A DNA stretch of 64,000 nt from Rotaria sordida. Lineage: Eukaryota; Rotifera; Eurotatoria; Philodinida; Philodinidae. The position numbers were made by a program, and so were the translations under genes. The notes below the pieces were generated by a model. The model had not been told where the DNA came from and searched no databases. It saw only the letters and a list, made by a program, of their open reading frames with translations. Where the stretch lies: NCBI GenBank assembly GCA_905250125.1, contig CAJNOL010000899.1:31793-95792 (forward strand), read 5' to 3'. Position 1 is the stretch's first letter; each line of letters begins with the position of its first letter. This document shows, one piece after another, positions 29,604 through 41,850 of this stretch.

Positions 29604-30045
29604 ACTTGAAAAGTACATTAAATGTTCATGATCATAAACAATTAGCTTTTTTTTTATGTAGTTTAACTTTCTTCTTGAATTCACCCCTTACCCTAGCAGA
29701 AAGATGTTGCTGTACACCACCCTACTCTTCTAGTTTGTATAATTATTTTTATTTACTTGTAAGATGAAATAAAAAGAATCATACTTTTTTTCTTTCCTTC
29801 AGAATAAATTTAGATGTATACTTATGGTACATGATTAAATTTAGTCAAAAATGTTTTGTTGTTTTGAGAAAAGAAAAAAAACAAGTTGTGTACTTTTTCA
29901 ATAACATCCAGGTGAAAAGAGAAAAGAAATGCATTATGAAAATGATTCAAAATCATCAATTTTGTAGGTCAATGAATTGTAGAACTTTTTTTTAAAATGT
30001 ATTTATACTTTTGAATAAGACTATTTAAAAAAAAGAGTTTGTTGA
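29604..30045. other. GAPDH 3' flank, duplicated at about 56430-56880
   Basis: AT-rich spacer between GAPDH and the broken Cys-rich gene. Short blocks match the corresponding spacer of the second duplicate (for example the TTTAACTTTCTT segment), so it belongs to the duplicated unit. Confidence 0.6.
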
Positions 30046-30467
30046 TTAAACACTACATGGACTAGAACATCGCCAACATTTATTACAATCTTTATCTTCT
30101 AAACAAAGAATTTTTTCATTTGATTTTCTTGTATAACACCATTCAGGACCAGTTAAACATGGAAAAGCACCAGTACATCCTGCCCAACAATAATCTTTAT
30201 AATATCCAAACTATTCTGTACAGGTTTTAGCAATGGAATATATTTTCGACTTTTATCAATAACTGAATTTATTTGTCCGGTTATTTGATTATTGATTTCA
30301 AATATTGTAGAATTTATTAGTTGATATGTTCGTTTTTCAATTTCATTGATTGAACAATTTCCACGATATTCAATTGATATGCTCGATGATTGATATGTTC
30401 AATAAATAAATAAATAAATAATTATACTAATTACTAATATCAGTATACTTATTTTTGTATGTTTCAT
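30046..30467 (-). pseudogene. broken copy of the Cys-rich membrane protein gene
   Basis: It aligns along its whole length with the intact gene at 56881-57330. Defects visible: an extra 4-bp ATTT unit in the membrane-segment codons, deletions after the AYE/AYQ position and before the conserved Thr-Cys (the PYGA codons), and TAG where the intact copy has TGG for the Trp of EWFGC. The C-terminal Cys-rich codons are otherwise well preserved. The start and the terminal TAA survive. It sits on the minus strand downstream of the intact GAPDH. Confidence 0.88.
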
Positions 30468-30920
30468 TATTTATTGGTTTTCTTGTGAATAGAAAGGTCT
30501 AAAGCTTATTTCTATTCATGTATAAATTCACTTTTAGTCCATAATCATCTGTTATCAATACACACCTGTGATGACGTCGTTCTTATTTGTTTATGACGAC
30601 ATACAACAAGATAAAAGGCGTGAGTGTGAAGAGAGAAATATATACGTATGTGATAATAATCCAATAAATCATGGTACAAATACAAGAATAGATTAATTAT
30701 TTTTGATGTTTTCTATTCTTTTTAGTCAAAATAAAAACTCTTTAAAGAGGATTCGTTGTATATGTGTATCGATCCAATTATGATCTTATTCGGTTGCCAA
30801 ACATTTCGAATTTTTTCTGTAACAAGATTAAACTCACAAATTTTTATATAAAAAAATGAATATAGAAAAATCGGTTGAATTATTTTTGATTTTGAACATA
30901 TTAACTTATGCTAAGATATA
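30468..30920. other. flank of duplicate A
   Basis: Non-coding sequence that aligns with 57331-57671 of duplicate B, for example around CTGTAACAAGATTAAACT and CTTATGCTAAGATATA. No gene is seen. Confidence 0.6.
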
Positions 30921-31265
30921 CAGTAAAACCTTCCATAGCGAACACTCCACGGTCTGACGGAGTGATTTTTGCTGGAATTGGACCTCTCTATAGTGGACAC
31001 TTTTAGGAAGTTTTAAACAATGTCAACTAGAGAGTTTTCCTGTATTTTAACAATTATTGAATTTTCTGTTTGTCAAGAACAAAAGTATATGAGGAGAGAA
31101 GTAACAATGAGCACTAATCAGTTATCTTATTCACTAACATCCTTCAAATTCTTAGAAAACACGTCTACTTCTTCGAAAAACTTAGCTTCTACAAAAGACC
31201 TAACCTCCCTATAGTGGATACTTTAAAAAAGTCCCTTAGGTATCCACTATATGGAGGTTTTACTG
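30921..31265. mobile_element. 345-bp Tc1/mariner-superfamily MITE with TA target duplication
   Basis: The ends are CAGTAAAACCT and its complement AGGTTTTACTG, flanked on both sides by TA (30919-30920 and 31266-31267). Inner repeats of the TATAGTGGA(T/C)AC type recur near both ends. The 64-codon open frame inside (31020-31214) has no recognisable domain. Duplicate B (about 57672-57680) keeps the uninterrupted site, so the insertion is younger than the duplication. The TIR start resembles pogo/Tigger-type ends; the family is inferred. Confidence 0.9.
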
Positions 31266-31267
31266 TA

Positions 31268-32215
31268 AAACAAATATATTAAATCGTCTTAGTAAAAAGA
31301 AGAAAATTTTTAGTTATGACATAGCCAATGTCATCAATGCTGTTACTCAACGAGAACGCATTAAAAAAAATCAAATAAGATATTTTGAATTTACAACATA
31401 ACATAAGAATAATTTAATAAAGAAGATAAAATATTCTATGATATGGATCTGTCATCCTAATTATCAATTCATAATTAAATGTAACAGACTAATCTTTATG
31501 ACGCATGTCATTACGTCTTATTAGACAAAATCACCATTTTTACCTACAATTTCCTCTTGAAGTTTGTTAATTTGAATCAGCAGAAATATTAATAATGAAT
31601 TTCCTTCGTTGTTCAACCTATCTTAGAATAAAACACATTATAAGAAGAAGAGTAGAATTTCTTAAGCAAAGAAAAATAAAAAGTAATGAATAAAGTTCAG
31701 CAAATCAATGGCATCTCTGACAAACTAATCAAATTTGTTCTAATCTATAACATCACATGATTATAATCAAATGAAAATAACCTAAATATATCCAACTAAT
31801 TGTATCTATTTTAAATGTACTAAATAACGAAGAAATAGTAAAAACAAATATAATTAGACAATTATTAGAATTCGACGAAACAAGAATTAAGAATAAATAT
31901 TGCTCTACTTCATGTCAAAAATGCCCTATTGAATGAACAATTAGTGCAGATGTCAAATGATAATATCATGAATTAAAAACAACTTTTGTTTGTAGTCCTA
32001 AACTAATAATCAGATGGTGTCATCTATATGATGAATGAGAAATTATAGTGAAAAGTACCAACTTATATATTTGATTGGTTTAGTTAAAAAAGAAGAAATA
32101 AATATCAAAGTGTGATATTTTTTGCTTTAGCTGATCGGTTTTGTTGCAAAAGAAAAGTAAAAAGAACAGAGACAAAAAAAAAGTGTATATGTAAAAGATT
32201 TGAATAGATATTCAT
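31268..32215. other. rest of duplicate A, then the mARC-like 5' flank
   Basis: From 31268 to about 31760 the sequence aligns with about 57680-58160. After that I see only AT-rich spacer up to the next gene. Confidence 0.5.
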
Positions 32216-34838
32216 ATGAATGTAAAAGAATTACGTATTTATCCAATAAAATCCTGTGGTGGAGTTAAAGTTCAAGAAACTTTGATTACAAGATATGGTT
32301 TAGCACTTCCTTCCGATCCTCGAATCTATGATAGGTAAAATAATTTCAAATACTTATCTTTCAATTTAAATTAATTTTAAAATAGACGATGGATGATTGT
32401 CAAAAATGGTCGACATTTATCACAACGTGTTTTACCTAGAATGGCACTTATTCAACCATCATTTGTTAAAGATGGTCTTTTACTTCAAGCACCTAATATG
32501 CCTGATTTATTTATACCGATTAATCCATTACCAAAAGAAATAATGAATTGTTAGTAAGTCAATTATTTTTTAAATATGTTTGTTTTTTCAATAAATTAAT
32601 TGAATACATATAGTTGTTGGGATGAACCAATATTTGGTTTACGTTATGATGATAATATATCTCATTGGTTTCGAACATATTTTCAAAGTGATGATAAAAT
32701 TGATTTAGTTATATTTGATGAAAAACAATTTCAAGCGCGTTCAAGTCAAAATAAACCTGATTTTCCTAATGTAGCACAAGATCATGATGTTAGTGTTTAT
32801 CATGATGTTTGTCCAATACATTTATGTTCACTAGAATCTGTTGCTAATCTTAATACACGATTAGAAAAGAAAATTAAAATATATAATTTTCGACCAAATA
32901 TTATTGTAACCAATGGAGATGAACCATATGCAGAAGTAAATTGAAATTGAATGAATATACACATAGGCGGCGCGCCAGCAATGCAATAGTTAGCAATTGC
33001 AACCCCTAAAATAAATTATTGGAATCAATAAGAACTTATTGCTTCCTCTAATTTTTCACGCTTCCTGTATATTCTAGAGTAAAACTTTTTTATTCAGCAT
33101 ACATATATTCGATGTAATTCTGTATTTTATACATGAAGATTGAATTTTAGTCTCAAGAATTGTTTATTGCTATCCTGATGTATCTGTTTCCCGCAATATA
33201 TATCGAGTGTCCCATGATAGATGGCTAATTTTTCTATTTCATATTTTAATCTTTAAATACATTTTAAAAAAGCATAGAAAATAGCACTAGGTGCAGCGTA
33301 AAGATCTCTGCAGCTACAAAGGAAAGCTTATTTTAATTATATACTTGATATTTTTTGAAAATAAATGGAATTCTGCCCAATCAATTTTCGACGCTGCATA
33401 GAACGGTCTCACAGAATCTTGGTTCTTTTCAAAACAAAAAGTATACAATTAAAAAAGCTTTACTTTGTACACTGTAGAACTTTTTACGCTACATCTTGAG
33501 GTATATACGATAAAACTAATTAGACGATAAAACTAATTAGGCGATAAAACTAATTAGGCGATAAAACGATGAAATAAGAAAAAAATGATTTGTTCATTGG
33601 AATAGAAAAATGATCTTTTAGGTACAATGGAAATTATTCTCACGGAATTTTGCTTTTTTTTAAACAAAAATTACACAACCCTTTACTTTGCGGATTGTTG
33701 ATCTTTTCACGCTGCATGTTCTGGTGTATTATACTTTTCTAAAGAAAACATATTAAGAAATACACAGATGAAATAAGAACGAAGAAATGGTTTTTTGACA
33801 CCTTCGAAAAGTGGTCGTATAGAATTTTGTCTTTTTCAAAATCAAAATTAAACAACCAAAATCGGTCTTGCTTTGTGAATTGTAGAGCTCTTCACACTGC
33901 ATCTTGTGGTATACTCGGTTTTTTAATAAAAATTTTTAAAGATTAAAATCTGAAATACAAAAATCGGCCATTTATTATGGGACATCCGTTTGAACGAGAT
34001 TATGAAATTGATATTGATGCTATTGGAACTGCTTTTCTATCGAAAAAAGATAAAAGAAAAACATTTTTTTGAAAATGAACAAAACAATTCTATATCATTC
34101 TTGGATAAGAATGTATTTTTTCCTATTACTAATAAATATTTGTGAACATTCAATAGTGATTGAACACTAAAATTGACGAAGTAAATGTACTCGATAAAAA
34201 GTGCATATACTAATTAAAGCGGGTTTAATGTACTACTAGAGAAATTAATGCTCAAGTTTTGCATACAGTACATTCGAGAAGTTCAGTTCTCATGAAAGCA
34301 ATTTTTTGCCTCGGATTAAACAAGGGAAAAAAAGCAGAGCTCCTTTAACAGTTTATTGCTACCCCTACAAAACTGACCTTGCGCCGCCCATGAATATACA
34401 TGAGAAAAATGTTTGGTTAATGTTTTTTTTTTCATTGTAGGATTGTTGGAGAGAAATTCAAATTGGTGAAGTGAAATTAAGATGGATTTCACCATGTTTA
34501 AGGTTTATTATCATTTTCTTTTATCTTTATTAATAAATATTTTGAATTTTAAAGATGTCTTTTGCCAACAGTAGATCAAGAAACTGGTATTAAAGATCCA
34601 AATCAAGAACCTTGGAAAACATTGAGAAGGTAACTTTATATTTTTATTTCGTAAGAAAAAAATAAAAATATTCTTATTTAGTTATCGACTTCAACCTAAT
34701 TCATATGGTGTCAAAGCTTTATTTGGTATTTATTTAGGACAAATCGATGATTCAAAAATTGTTTCGGGAACTATACATGTCGGTGATTTAATTCATGTTA
34801 TTAAACAAGATCTTGATTTTTGGGAAAAAAATGATTAA
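32216..34838 (+). CDS. MTARC: MOSC-domain, mARC-type molybdenum enzyme, 6 exons
   Basis: Exons 32216-32334, 32386-32553, 32614-32935, 34441-34502, 34555-34629 and 34682-34838 give 300 residues. mARC proteins use molybdenum cofactor to reduce N-hydroxylated compounds, normally on the mitochondrial outer membrane. The beta-barrel start ELRIYPIKSCGG, RRWMIVKNG, the NFRPNIIV segment, the cysteine-centred CLRCLLPTVDQETG (the Mo-ligand region in the family) and the end of the MOSC domain (LFGIYLGQ, GTIHVGDLI) are all in order. Unlike vertebrate mARC it has no N-terminal membrane anchor, so it may be soluble or carry its anchor on an unseen upstream exon. Intron 3 (1505 bp) is inflated by a transposon. 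Confidence 0.9.
33209..33985. mobile_element. nested element with 58-bp inverted repeats and internal repeats
   Basis: The left arm (33209-33268, beginning GTCCCATGATAGATGGC) and right arm (33925-33985, complement beginning GTCCCATAATAAATGGC) match at most positions. Between them a unit of about 200 bp occurs three times in degenerate form, marked by CTTTACTTTG or CTTGCTTTG followed by (C)GCTGCAT or CACTGCAT, at about 33460, 33680 and 33870. No coding frame is present. Confidence 0.75.
33508..33566 (+). repeat. 17-bp tandem repeat, about 3.5 copies
   Basis: Unit CGATAAAACTAATTAGG, copies at 33508, 33525 and 33542 and a partial copy at 33559. The first copy differs at one base. Confidence 0.95.
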
Positions 34839-35130
34839 ACGTGTCATATCTAAACGAAATTATAATTTGAAATCATTATTGAAAAAACAGTTTTCATTTT
34901 CTGACAAAAATATTTGCAATATTTTTTGTTAAACTAAAACTTTTTTAGTCATGAAATTTATTACTTAACGTTTAATTTTATTCATTTATTAAAAAAATAG
35001 ATTTACGAAGTTTTTGACTGATATAAAAGGTACATGCAGACTTATTTCTAGTTCCATTGCATACTGTTCAGAGATAGATATAACTGTAAATAATCACTAA
35101 TCAAAATGTAAACATTCTAACAACAGGTAG
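34839..35130. other. 3' flank of the mARC gene
   Basis: AT-rich spacer, nothing recognised. Confidence 0.5.
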
Positions 35131-35338
35131 CAGTGGCGGATTTAGGGAGAAGGGGGGAAGGTGATTGAGACCATCGTTCCTGGTCCAAAACAAACTTTTC
35201 GGTTTTTCCCAGCAGAAAAGTCTTAAAAATAATCTGATACTACGTTCTATGATCATAATCGCTCCTAGTCCTCTCCACTGAAGCACCTCTAGTCACAACG
35301 AATCACCCCATACCATAAAAATTCTAGATCCGCCATTG
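35131..35338. mobile_element. 208-bp hAT-type MITE
   Basis: Starts CAGTGGCGGATTTAG and ends CTAGATCCGCCATTG, an imperfect terminal inverted repeat of about 15 bp of the CAGTGGCGGAT type common in hAT elements. The 8-bp flanks are ACAGGTAG and ATAGACAG, identical at 5 of 8 positions, which would fit an old 8-bp target duplication. There is no coding capacity; the 61-codon minus frame here is incidental. Confidence 0.75.
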
Positions 35339-36279
35339 ATAGACAGGATTATAACATGATCAAGGGTTTCTTGTTTTTATTGATACCTGATGGAAAAATA
35401 TGAGAAAAACTTTTGACATTTTGAAGAATCATTTCTAATCGATCAATTATGAGATTTATAATATACGAAAAAACTTGGCTCCTACTGTGTTTTGTTTTTA
35501 ATTAACACCAATCTGTGTAGGATTATTTACATCTTGTACTAAGTGAGTAAAAAAGGCTTAACTGCTGAATTTTTCTTTCATTGAATGTTGTTAATTCTGA
35601 TCGATGATATAAAATATCTTATAATCTGAAGACATCGAATGAATTTGAACTTTCGTTATCGTTTCTTATTTATCCTCTATAATTAGTAAATATAAATACG
35701 ATTTATAGAAAAATCTAACAAAACTCTTACAATCAAAGTTATTTGATTTATATAATATGAAACAATGAAATGTATAAATCAATGACCATGAAACCCAAAT
35801 AAACAACGTATAATTTTCAATTCTTATAACTATTTTCTATATTCATCTTTTCTGATTAATCAAAATAATTGACTGATATTTCTTTTCTAATACATAATCT
35901 TGTAAATGTGGATCATTTAAAACACTTGCACAAGAAAATTGGACGATACGATAGTGTAATTTTGCAATACTACAAAAAAAAGTATCAAAATAAGGTATAC
36001 ATATGCAACCGATTGCATAGACATAAATTTCAACAAGAATCAAAGATAAAAGAACATCGAAGAAATTTCGACGTATCTTTTTAAGGAAATGTAATCTGCA
36101 AATGTTTTAAACTTATCCGTTCAATTAAAAGTAAGAGTAAGATTTGGATTTTCCATTACAATAGATAAGAAAAGCAATAAAGTAGATATGATAAGTATTG
36201 TGATATTTGAATATATCGTAGAAAAACGAAAGCGAAATTATTTTGTACTCATTTATCCAACAGTTGTAGAATGTCTATC
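35339..36279. other. AT-rich spacer, nothing recognised
   Basis: Short overlapping frames on both strands at 35843-36084 lack any domain. No repeats or RNA genes seen. Confidence 0.4.
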
Positions 36280-36970
36280 AAGTAGAATTCAGAATTCTGT
36301 GGACTTATGTATTTTTTTAAAATGAGTTGATTATCACACACTAGAATTCTGTTTTTATCTTCTTATTTCTCCATAGAATTCTATATTCCACAACAAAAAT
36401 TTTACACAAGACATCAATCAAAGAAAACTACTATTCTTTTCTAGTCTATTTATATTCTGTCACGAATTTTGTAGAATTCTGTATTATCAAAGACAAAGTA
36501 CTCCGTTCTCGTCTATTTAAATTCTTCATTAGAATTTCTTTTGTGTTGGAAGTATGCATTACTAATATGGGCATTTGAAGTTTGTATTCTATTACTGATA
36601 ATAGAATTCGATTTAAATTCTGCTGGCTTTTTAAAATTTCTTGTGTGCTGGTCGCAGCCACAGCTGCTCCTTAGATTATATTCGTCGTTTTGTACACTAT
36701 GAAATTCTGTTTGTTTTTTTTTCAATTCTTAGCAGACGTTTGTTGTGGAGGGTGGAGAGTGATCATGACTGTGTGTTGGCTTCGGCTATTAGGAATAGAA
36801 TTCTGTGAAAATTCTGCTGTAATTTTTGAATTCTTAGCAGAAGTATGTTGCTTGACGGGGTAATGGATTAGTGTGATGTTTAGTAGTTTATTTGCTAGTA
36901 GGAATTTATCTTAGTGAACTAATCTATTGTTTACCGATCGGAGTTTTTAAATTCTGAATTCTGCAGCGCC
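36280..36970. repeat. cluster of GAATTC/AATTCTG motifs
   Basis: AGAATTCTG, ATTCTG and GAATTC variants recur more than a dozen times over 700 bp, on both strands because the core is palindromic. Longer near-repeats such as TCTAGTCTATTTATATTCTG and TCTCGTCTATTTAAATTCTT occur about 60 bp apart. This looks like a decayed tandem repeat or the body of a non-coding element. Confidence 0.6.
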
Positions 36971-37226
36971 TCAAATTCTATGATTGTTGGATAGTTTCAA
37001 AAGATGTTATTATCCTTAAAATATCAATACAAAAAATAATAATTCAAAATGTTTCGCATCAATGATAATATGTTTACTATCTATGACAGTCAATGAATAT
37101 CATTAATAAAAAACAAATCTATTAATTTAAGTCAAATAAAATATTTTATTGTTCTGAGCAAAAAAAAAGAGAATATTTACAAATTGAATTTATGTACAAA
37201 AAGAAAATCTAAAGAGACAAGTTTTT

Positions 37227-37773
37227 TTATAAATCAGTAAGAAGTTTTCGTCTAACATGTAATTCATTTTGTCCAGTTCTTGGATCAAACTCTCGAGAAA
37301 AAGTACAATCGAGTGGTTCAGCTAACATTAATTCACATGTTGTATGAACAGTAAGAGACCGAATTTTACCACCAATTAATGAACCTGTTTCAGAATCAGC
37401 AAATGAACCCATTATATTATGAGATTGTTTATCAAATGTTCCACTTAATGATACAATATTATATTCTTTTTTATTTAATTGATGTGAATCTAATGAACAT
37501 GCTGATAATGTTCCAACACAACTTAAAATAGATAATGATTGGACATCAATATCTTCCATTAATTCATGAATTGTTGAGATTAATTCAACACCAGGGCCAA
37601 TACGAAGTGGAAAACATCGAATTCGTGTACTTGCTGGAGTTTCTATTTATTTTCATTCATAAATAAGAATTAAGTTAAACTAAATTAAACTTACGACGAT
37701 AAGTTCGCTGTTGAGGTTTTATTTTGCTTTTAAGCGTCAATATGTTACTTATTGCATTTGTTATCCCAGGCAT
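37227..37773 (-). CDS. PPC/DUF296-domain protein, 2 exons
   Basis: Minus-strand exons 37773-37695 and 37642-37227 give 164 residues. Residues about 28-160 match the PPC (DUF296) fold as I know it: RCFPLRIGPGVELISTI, then ILSCVGTLSACSL, then NIVSLSGTFD, then GSLIGGKI and a CELMLAE strand. The domain forms trimers in plants (AT-hook proteins) and prokaryotes and is found in some invertebrates; its function in animals is unclear. There is no AT-hook and no signal peptide. The first exon encodes a short basic N-terminus. One GT-AG intron (52 bp) shows that the gene is eukaryotic in form even if the domain was acquired. Confidence 0.82.
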
Positions 37774-39995
37774 TTCGATTTCAGCTAATTTTGATTGTTT
37801 ATGTTTTATTTTCTAAATGTCTATGTTTTAGTGGCTTATAACTACAACTTATATACTGGTTAACGAATCATGCACTTTAGAACGAGACAAAATATCATAC
37901 AATTTCGTCACGCATCAGCGCATGTACAAACCCTTATACAAATGTGTGTTTTTTTTCCCATAATCAGCAAATATTTATTAACCAACAATAGAAATATATC
38001 TTTTGTTGTAGTTTTTTATAAAGATTTATTTAAAAAGAATCTTTTTCTAAAAATTAATCAAATAAGAATCAATATGAAATTCTTTGTTTTTTTTTTCAAT
38101 AATTAAAAATAATATTTTCCCTTGTGATAATTTGATTATATTTTGTTTTTGTTTTTTTCTTATGATACACAACAGATAGGTACAATTGACCGAAACTGCT
38201 ACCTTTGATGACATGATAGCAAAAATCCAAAGGGCAAATGTATTTTGTATAGACAAGTTATATGTTAGACAAAATATTACTTTTTTTGTTTTTTACATCA
38301 ATAAGCAAGGTGAAGTATTATCTGTTTAGCAATTATAAATTATAACTTTGCAATTTTACAATAAGAACAGTTTACGATGAATTTACTTTTCATTGTAGAC
38401 ATTGAACGAAAATCGTATTTAATTTTTGTTTCATTTATTTTTTATCATTTATGTGTCTGGTCAACAACTGGTACAAGTAATCATAAAAAAAAAACAAATG
38501 AGATATACACTTATGAGTGTCATTAAATTATCATAAGAGTAAAGTAAAAAGAAGTGATGCTTTTGATTTAAAGAATAATTAACGAAACGAAAATAAATTG
38601 GTAAACGATTGAATTGATATAATTAGTTGATGATTCATTTTGAATATTATTTAGCAAAATTTTGTTGAATAAACGAAGCGTTTGCTTTATTTTGAACAAT
38701 AAAAACTGATAAATAAGAGTATAATCAAACAGATTATCATTAATTAATCGATCTTAATCTGTTATTTAAGTTAGTTAAACAATTTTGATAGATTGAAAAT
38801 TGAATAAATACAGGTTTTTTTTTGTATTCTACTAATTTTCGTCTGAACAAATTTTGTGATTGGTTCAATAAATTGTATTTAAATTCAAGATCAATTTACA
38901 ATTTTTAACCAATTTAAATGAGATAGATAAATTGAATAAAATAAAAATGACGAACAATACAATTTTAACATATGTAAAATTTTAAATATTAGCATACGTA
39001 TTTTGAAATAGTTAGATGATTTGTCTTCATTTTTTTATGATAAAATATATTTATTTTTCTACTTGAACAAGTCTAAATAAAATTAATACGTAAAATCAAC
39101 TGAAACTAGTCATTATCTTAATGACATAAAAGAAAAAACATGATTAAAAGTTCACAAAAATTCTTTGAAGGACTTAAAATATTAATCTAATTGTTCAAAA
39201 ATGATGAAAAGATTCTAAACGATTTCTATCTTTTAGACAAAGCAAAGTAGTAAAAACACTCATAATTAACAAACTAGTAAATAAATCAGTGACATTGAGG
39301 CATATTTCAATCACTATAATGTGTATATTTTTTAATACGTTAACAATTAATCGGGGTAAAAAGAAGCGAAAAAAAAGGCAATGAGATAAAAGACGATATC
39401 ACGTGACGGAAATTTTTATTGCAAGATACTTGGAATAAAGAAGTATTAACGAGAATAGGAAATAAACTGGTTAAAAACAAATTTGAGCAACATGTCCTAT
39501 TGATTATGAGAATTAAAAGTATTATATTTAGATTATGTCGCTAAGAAGCATACTTTTTTTTGTTAATCTCAACGGTTTCTTTAGTTATAGAAAACAATAT
39601 AATCAGTAATAAGCTCAGATCCATTAACCAGAGATTCTCAGATTTTTAATTTTTCGATGAAGGTTATTGCTCTGGCAAATTGATGCAACTCTCAGCCAGC
39701 TTATTTTCATCATTGCAACATGAATTTGATTATTAGAGTTAATCGTTTAACTCTTAGAAAAGTTGTTATAAGCAATGATTTCAGTAAATAAGTAACACTC
39801 GACTCTCTCCTTGTCTTTCTCTTCTGTTTAACAAGGGTGATATTATTATGGCAGGATGCTAAGGCTGCAGATCAACAGTGGTAGTATTACTTTCGGATAA
39901 CCACATACACATATGCTTTGCTCGATCTCTCTGAACAAAACAGGATGCGTATTAACATGAGGGATGTTGTACGTCAACCAATGATTGAGAAGGAT
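37774..39995. other. AT-rich intergenic region, no gene seen
   Basis: Long AT-rich stretch upstream of the PPC gene. Small frames at 37870-38106 and 38047-38256 are Phe/Ile/Lys/Asn-rich and overlap in antisense. No RNA gene or repeat recognised. Confidence 0.45.
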
Positions 39996-40018
39996 GCTTA
40001 TTACAATTTTACCAAGAG
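39996..40018 (+). ncRNA. spliced-leader-like sequence, probable SL RNA gene relic
   Basis: GCTTATTACAA followed by TTTTACCAAGAG matches the bdelloid 23-nt spliced leader as I remember it, except for one C replaced by TT and the first G. It is followed at 40019 by a GT donor (GTAAATG). TTTACC (40008-40013) and GGTAAA (40018-40023) form a perfect six-pair stem around an AAGA loop spanning the donor, as in SL RNAs. I see no clear Sm site (RAUUUUUGR-like) in the next 120 bp, so it is probably a divergent or dead copy. Confidence 0.6.
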
Positions 40019-41394
40019 GTAAATGATCAAATACATGTTACGCTAACGAAAATAAGTGGACTAATAGCAACATCTGCTAGTCAGAGCAATATACACCTAA
40101 CAATCAAATCAGAATGAAAAATTCGAGTGACTCATATCCTCTATGTACTGCATGGTCAGTCATTACTAACCGGTATTCGATGTTGTCGTACTTCCTTAAT
40201 AAAGAACTATCATGCGGAAAATGATCTACTGTATACTAATGAAAATATCTTTCTTCAAGAAATATATATTTTTTAATAGAATTGAAACGCTACTCTCACT
40301 GACTGAAATTATCATTGATCGTAGAAGTATTACAAAGGTTCATGTCAATATCATTTCAACTTTTGATAACATGTGACAGACGAGTATATTGCTTTCTTCC
40401 TCGATGAAAGTAAACGTATCAGGTTTCTGTCAGAAATCATCTGATGTCGTATGCCATCATTATGACGGGAGCACTATTGCCTTGAGACAACAATAAAGGA
40501 TAGCAAGAAAGTTAAGCGCTGTTGTTCGACTTATTCGGTATCGTTTCTTCATCTTTTTCGGCTAAGAGCAAAATCTGCTATCAGTTCTTACTGATTTGAA
40601 AGCTGGTACTGATCTCGTTAGAGCCAAATTCTTTCAAGCGGCTTTTTAGAAATAGATTAGACTAATCCAACTTCACTCGGATCTGTCTGAAAGTTCGTCT
40701 TGACATTATAATATCATTGATTTCGATCATCATTCTTGTTTGTTTCGAGTAATAGCAGCCTATTTCTTTTTGGTAATCAAAACGAAATAAGTATAACATC
40801 TTTCTCCGACCGTATAGCATTGCTTCCTATCAGTCACTGATCTGCAGTCAAGTGACATACTTTTCTGTTTGTAAATCAATTGCTATTTGAAACAGTGAGA
40901 ATTTTATAATAGTTTCAATGCGTCAAATACATTCACGTGATTATATATCAACGTTTCTGACAAGATGCATAATTCAACAATTGTTGAAACACGAACTTTC
41001 GTGACGATTATCTTTTTCAAAAAGAGCGTACCATTGTTATACAGGAAAAAAAGAATGGTTTATAGTGACGTCTTCAAAGAGTTTCCTACCATTATTTTTT
41101 TCGAAGTCCAATAACACCTCCAATCATTTGTACCGTTTCATTTCTCTATGGAATAGTCAATCGAAGATTCAAACGAATAAGACTATGCTAGTGAGATCAT
41201 TTCGTTCTAATATTATGATCTTAAATTGTTTTGCTAAACTGGTGAACGTTTTATAATAAAACTATTCGCAACTGTTATCAATTTGTTATGATTTTCGTTT
41301 TATACGGAAGGATATAGTAAATCAGTAGGAATTGCTCTCTCTTTCTTAATCTTTTTGTTTTTTATTTTTTATTTTTTATTTATTGATGTGATGC
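40019..41394. other. spacer, nothing else recognised
   Basis: Base composition is less AT-biased than the neighbouring spacers (about 40000-40800), as in old transposon or gene remnants, but I find no coding frame or matching repeat ends. Confidence 0.35.
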
Positions 41395-41690
41395 TTTAGA
41401 GTCGAAGACTCCTTCCTCAAACATGACATAAAACTATGACACGCTTTTTTCATATACGCATACATTTTTATACCTATAATTATGATTCTAGAAAATTCTG
41501 GCTTCTTTCTTTGATAGTGGGGTGGAAGAAGAAGATTAGTATATTGCAGAGTTTTTCCAATATTACCGTCTCGCGCTTCTACTGTTAAAGAAAAGAGAGA
41601 ATTTTCTAGAATCATTTATAGGTATAAAAATATATGTGAAAAAGTGTGTAATAGTTTTATATCATGTCTGAAGGAGTCTTCAACTCTGAA
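41395..41690. mobile_element. foldback MITE with about 100-bp arms
   Basis: The left arm (41395-41505, starting TTTAGAGTCGAAGACTCC) and right arm (41594-41690) are inverted copies with few mismatches, for example ACCTATAATTATGATTCTAG against its complement near 41610-41630. The spacer is about 90 bp. The whole region could fold as one hairpin. It ends about 160 bp before the 7TM receptor gene. The minus frame at 41376-41615 is incidental. Confidence 0.85.
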
Positions 41691-41850
41691 ATATATCATT
41701 TGTAATTAGAAACTATCGTATATAATTAAATATATTCTTGGTTGTAATAATTATATTGCTATTTTATTTAACGGATAGCAAAAAAGAAGAAGAAGAGATC
41801 TCAAATTCATTTATTTCACAGAGAAAGAATATATATTTGGAAAAACAAAG

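Larger units (their letters stand above)
32963..34390. mobile_element. 1.4-kb DNA element inside intron 3 of the mARC gene
   Basis: The ends are GGCGGCGC (32966-32973) and GCGCCGCC (34381-34388). Flanking both sides is ATGAATATACA, a probable target-site duplication. No transposase is encoded, so it is a non-autonomous element. It contains a nested inverted-repeat element (33209-33985). Without it the host intron would be about 75 bp, in line with the other introns of this gene. Confidence 0.8.
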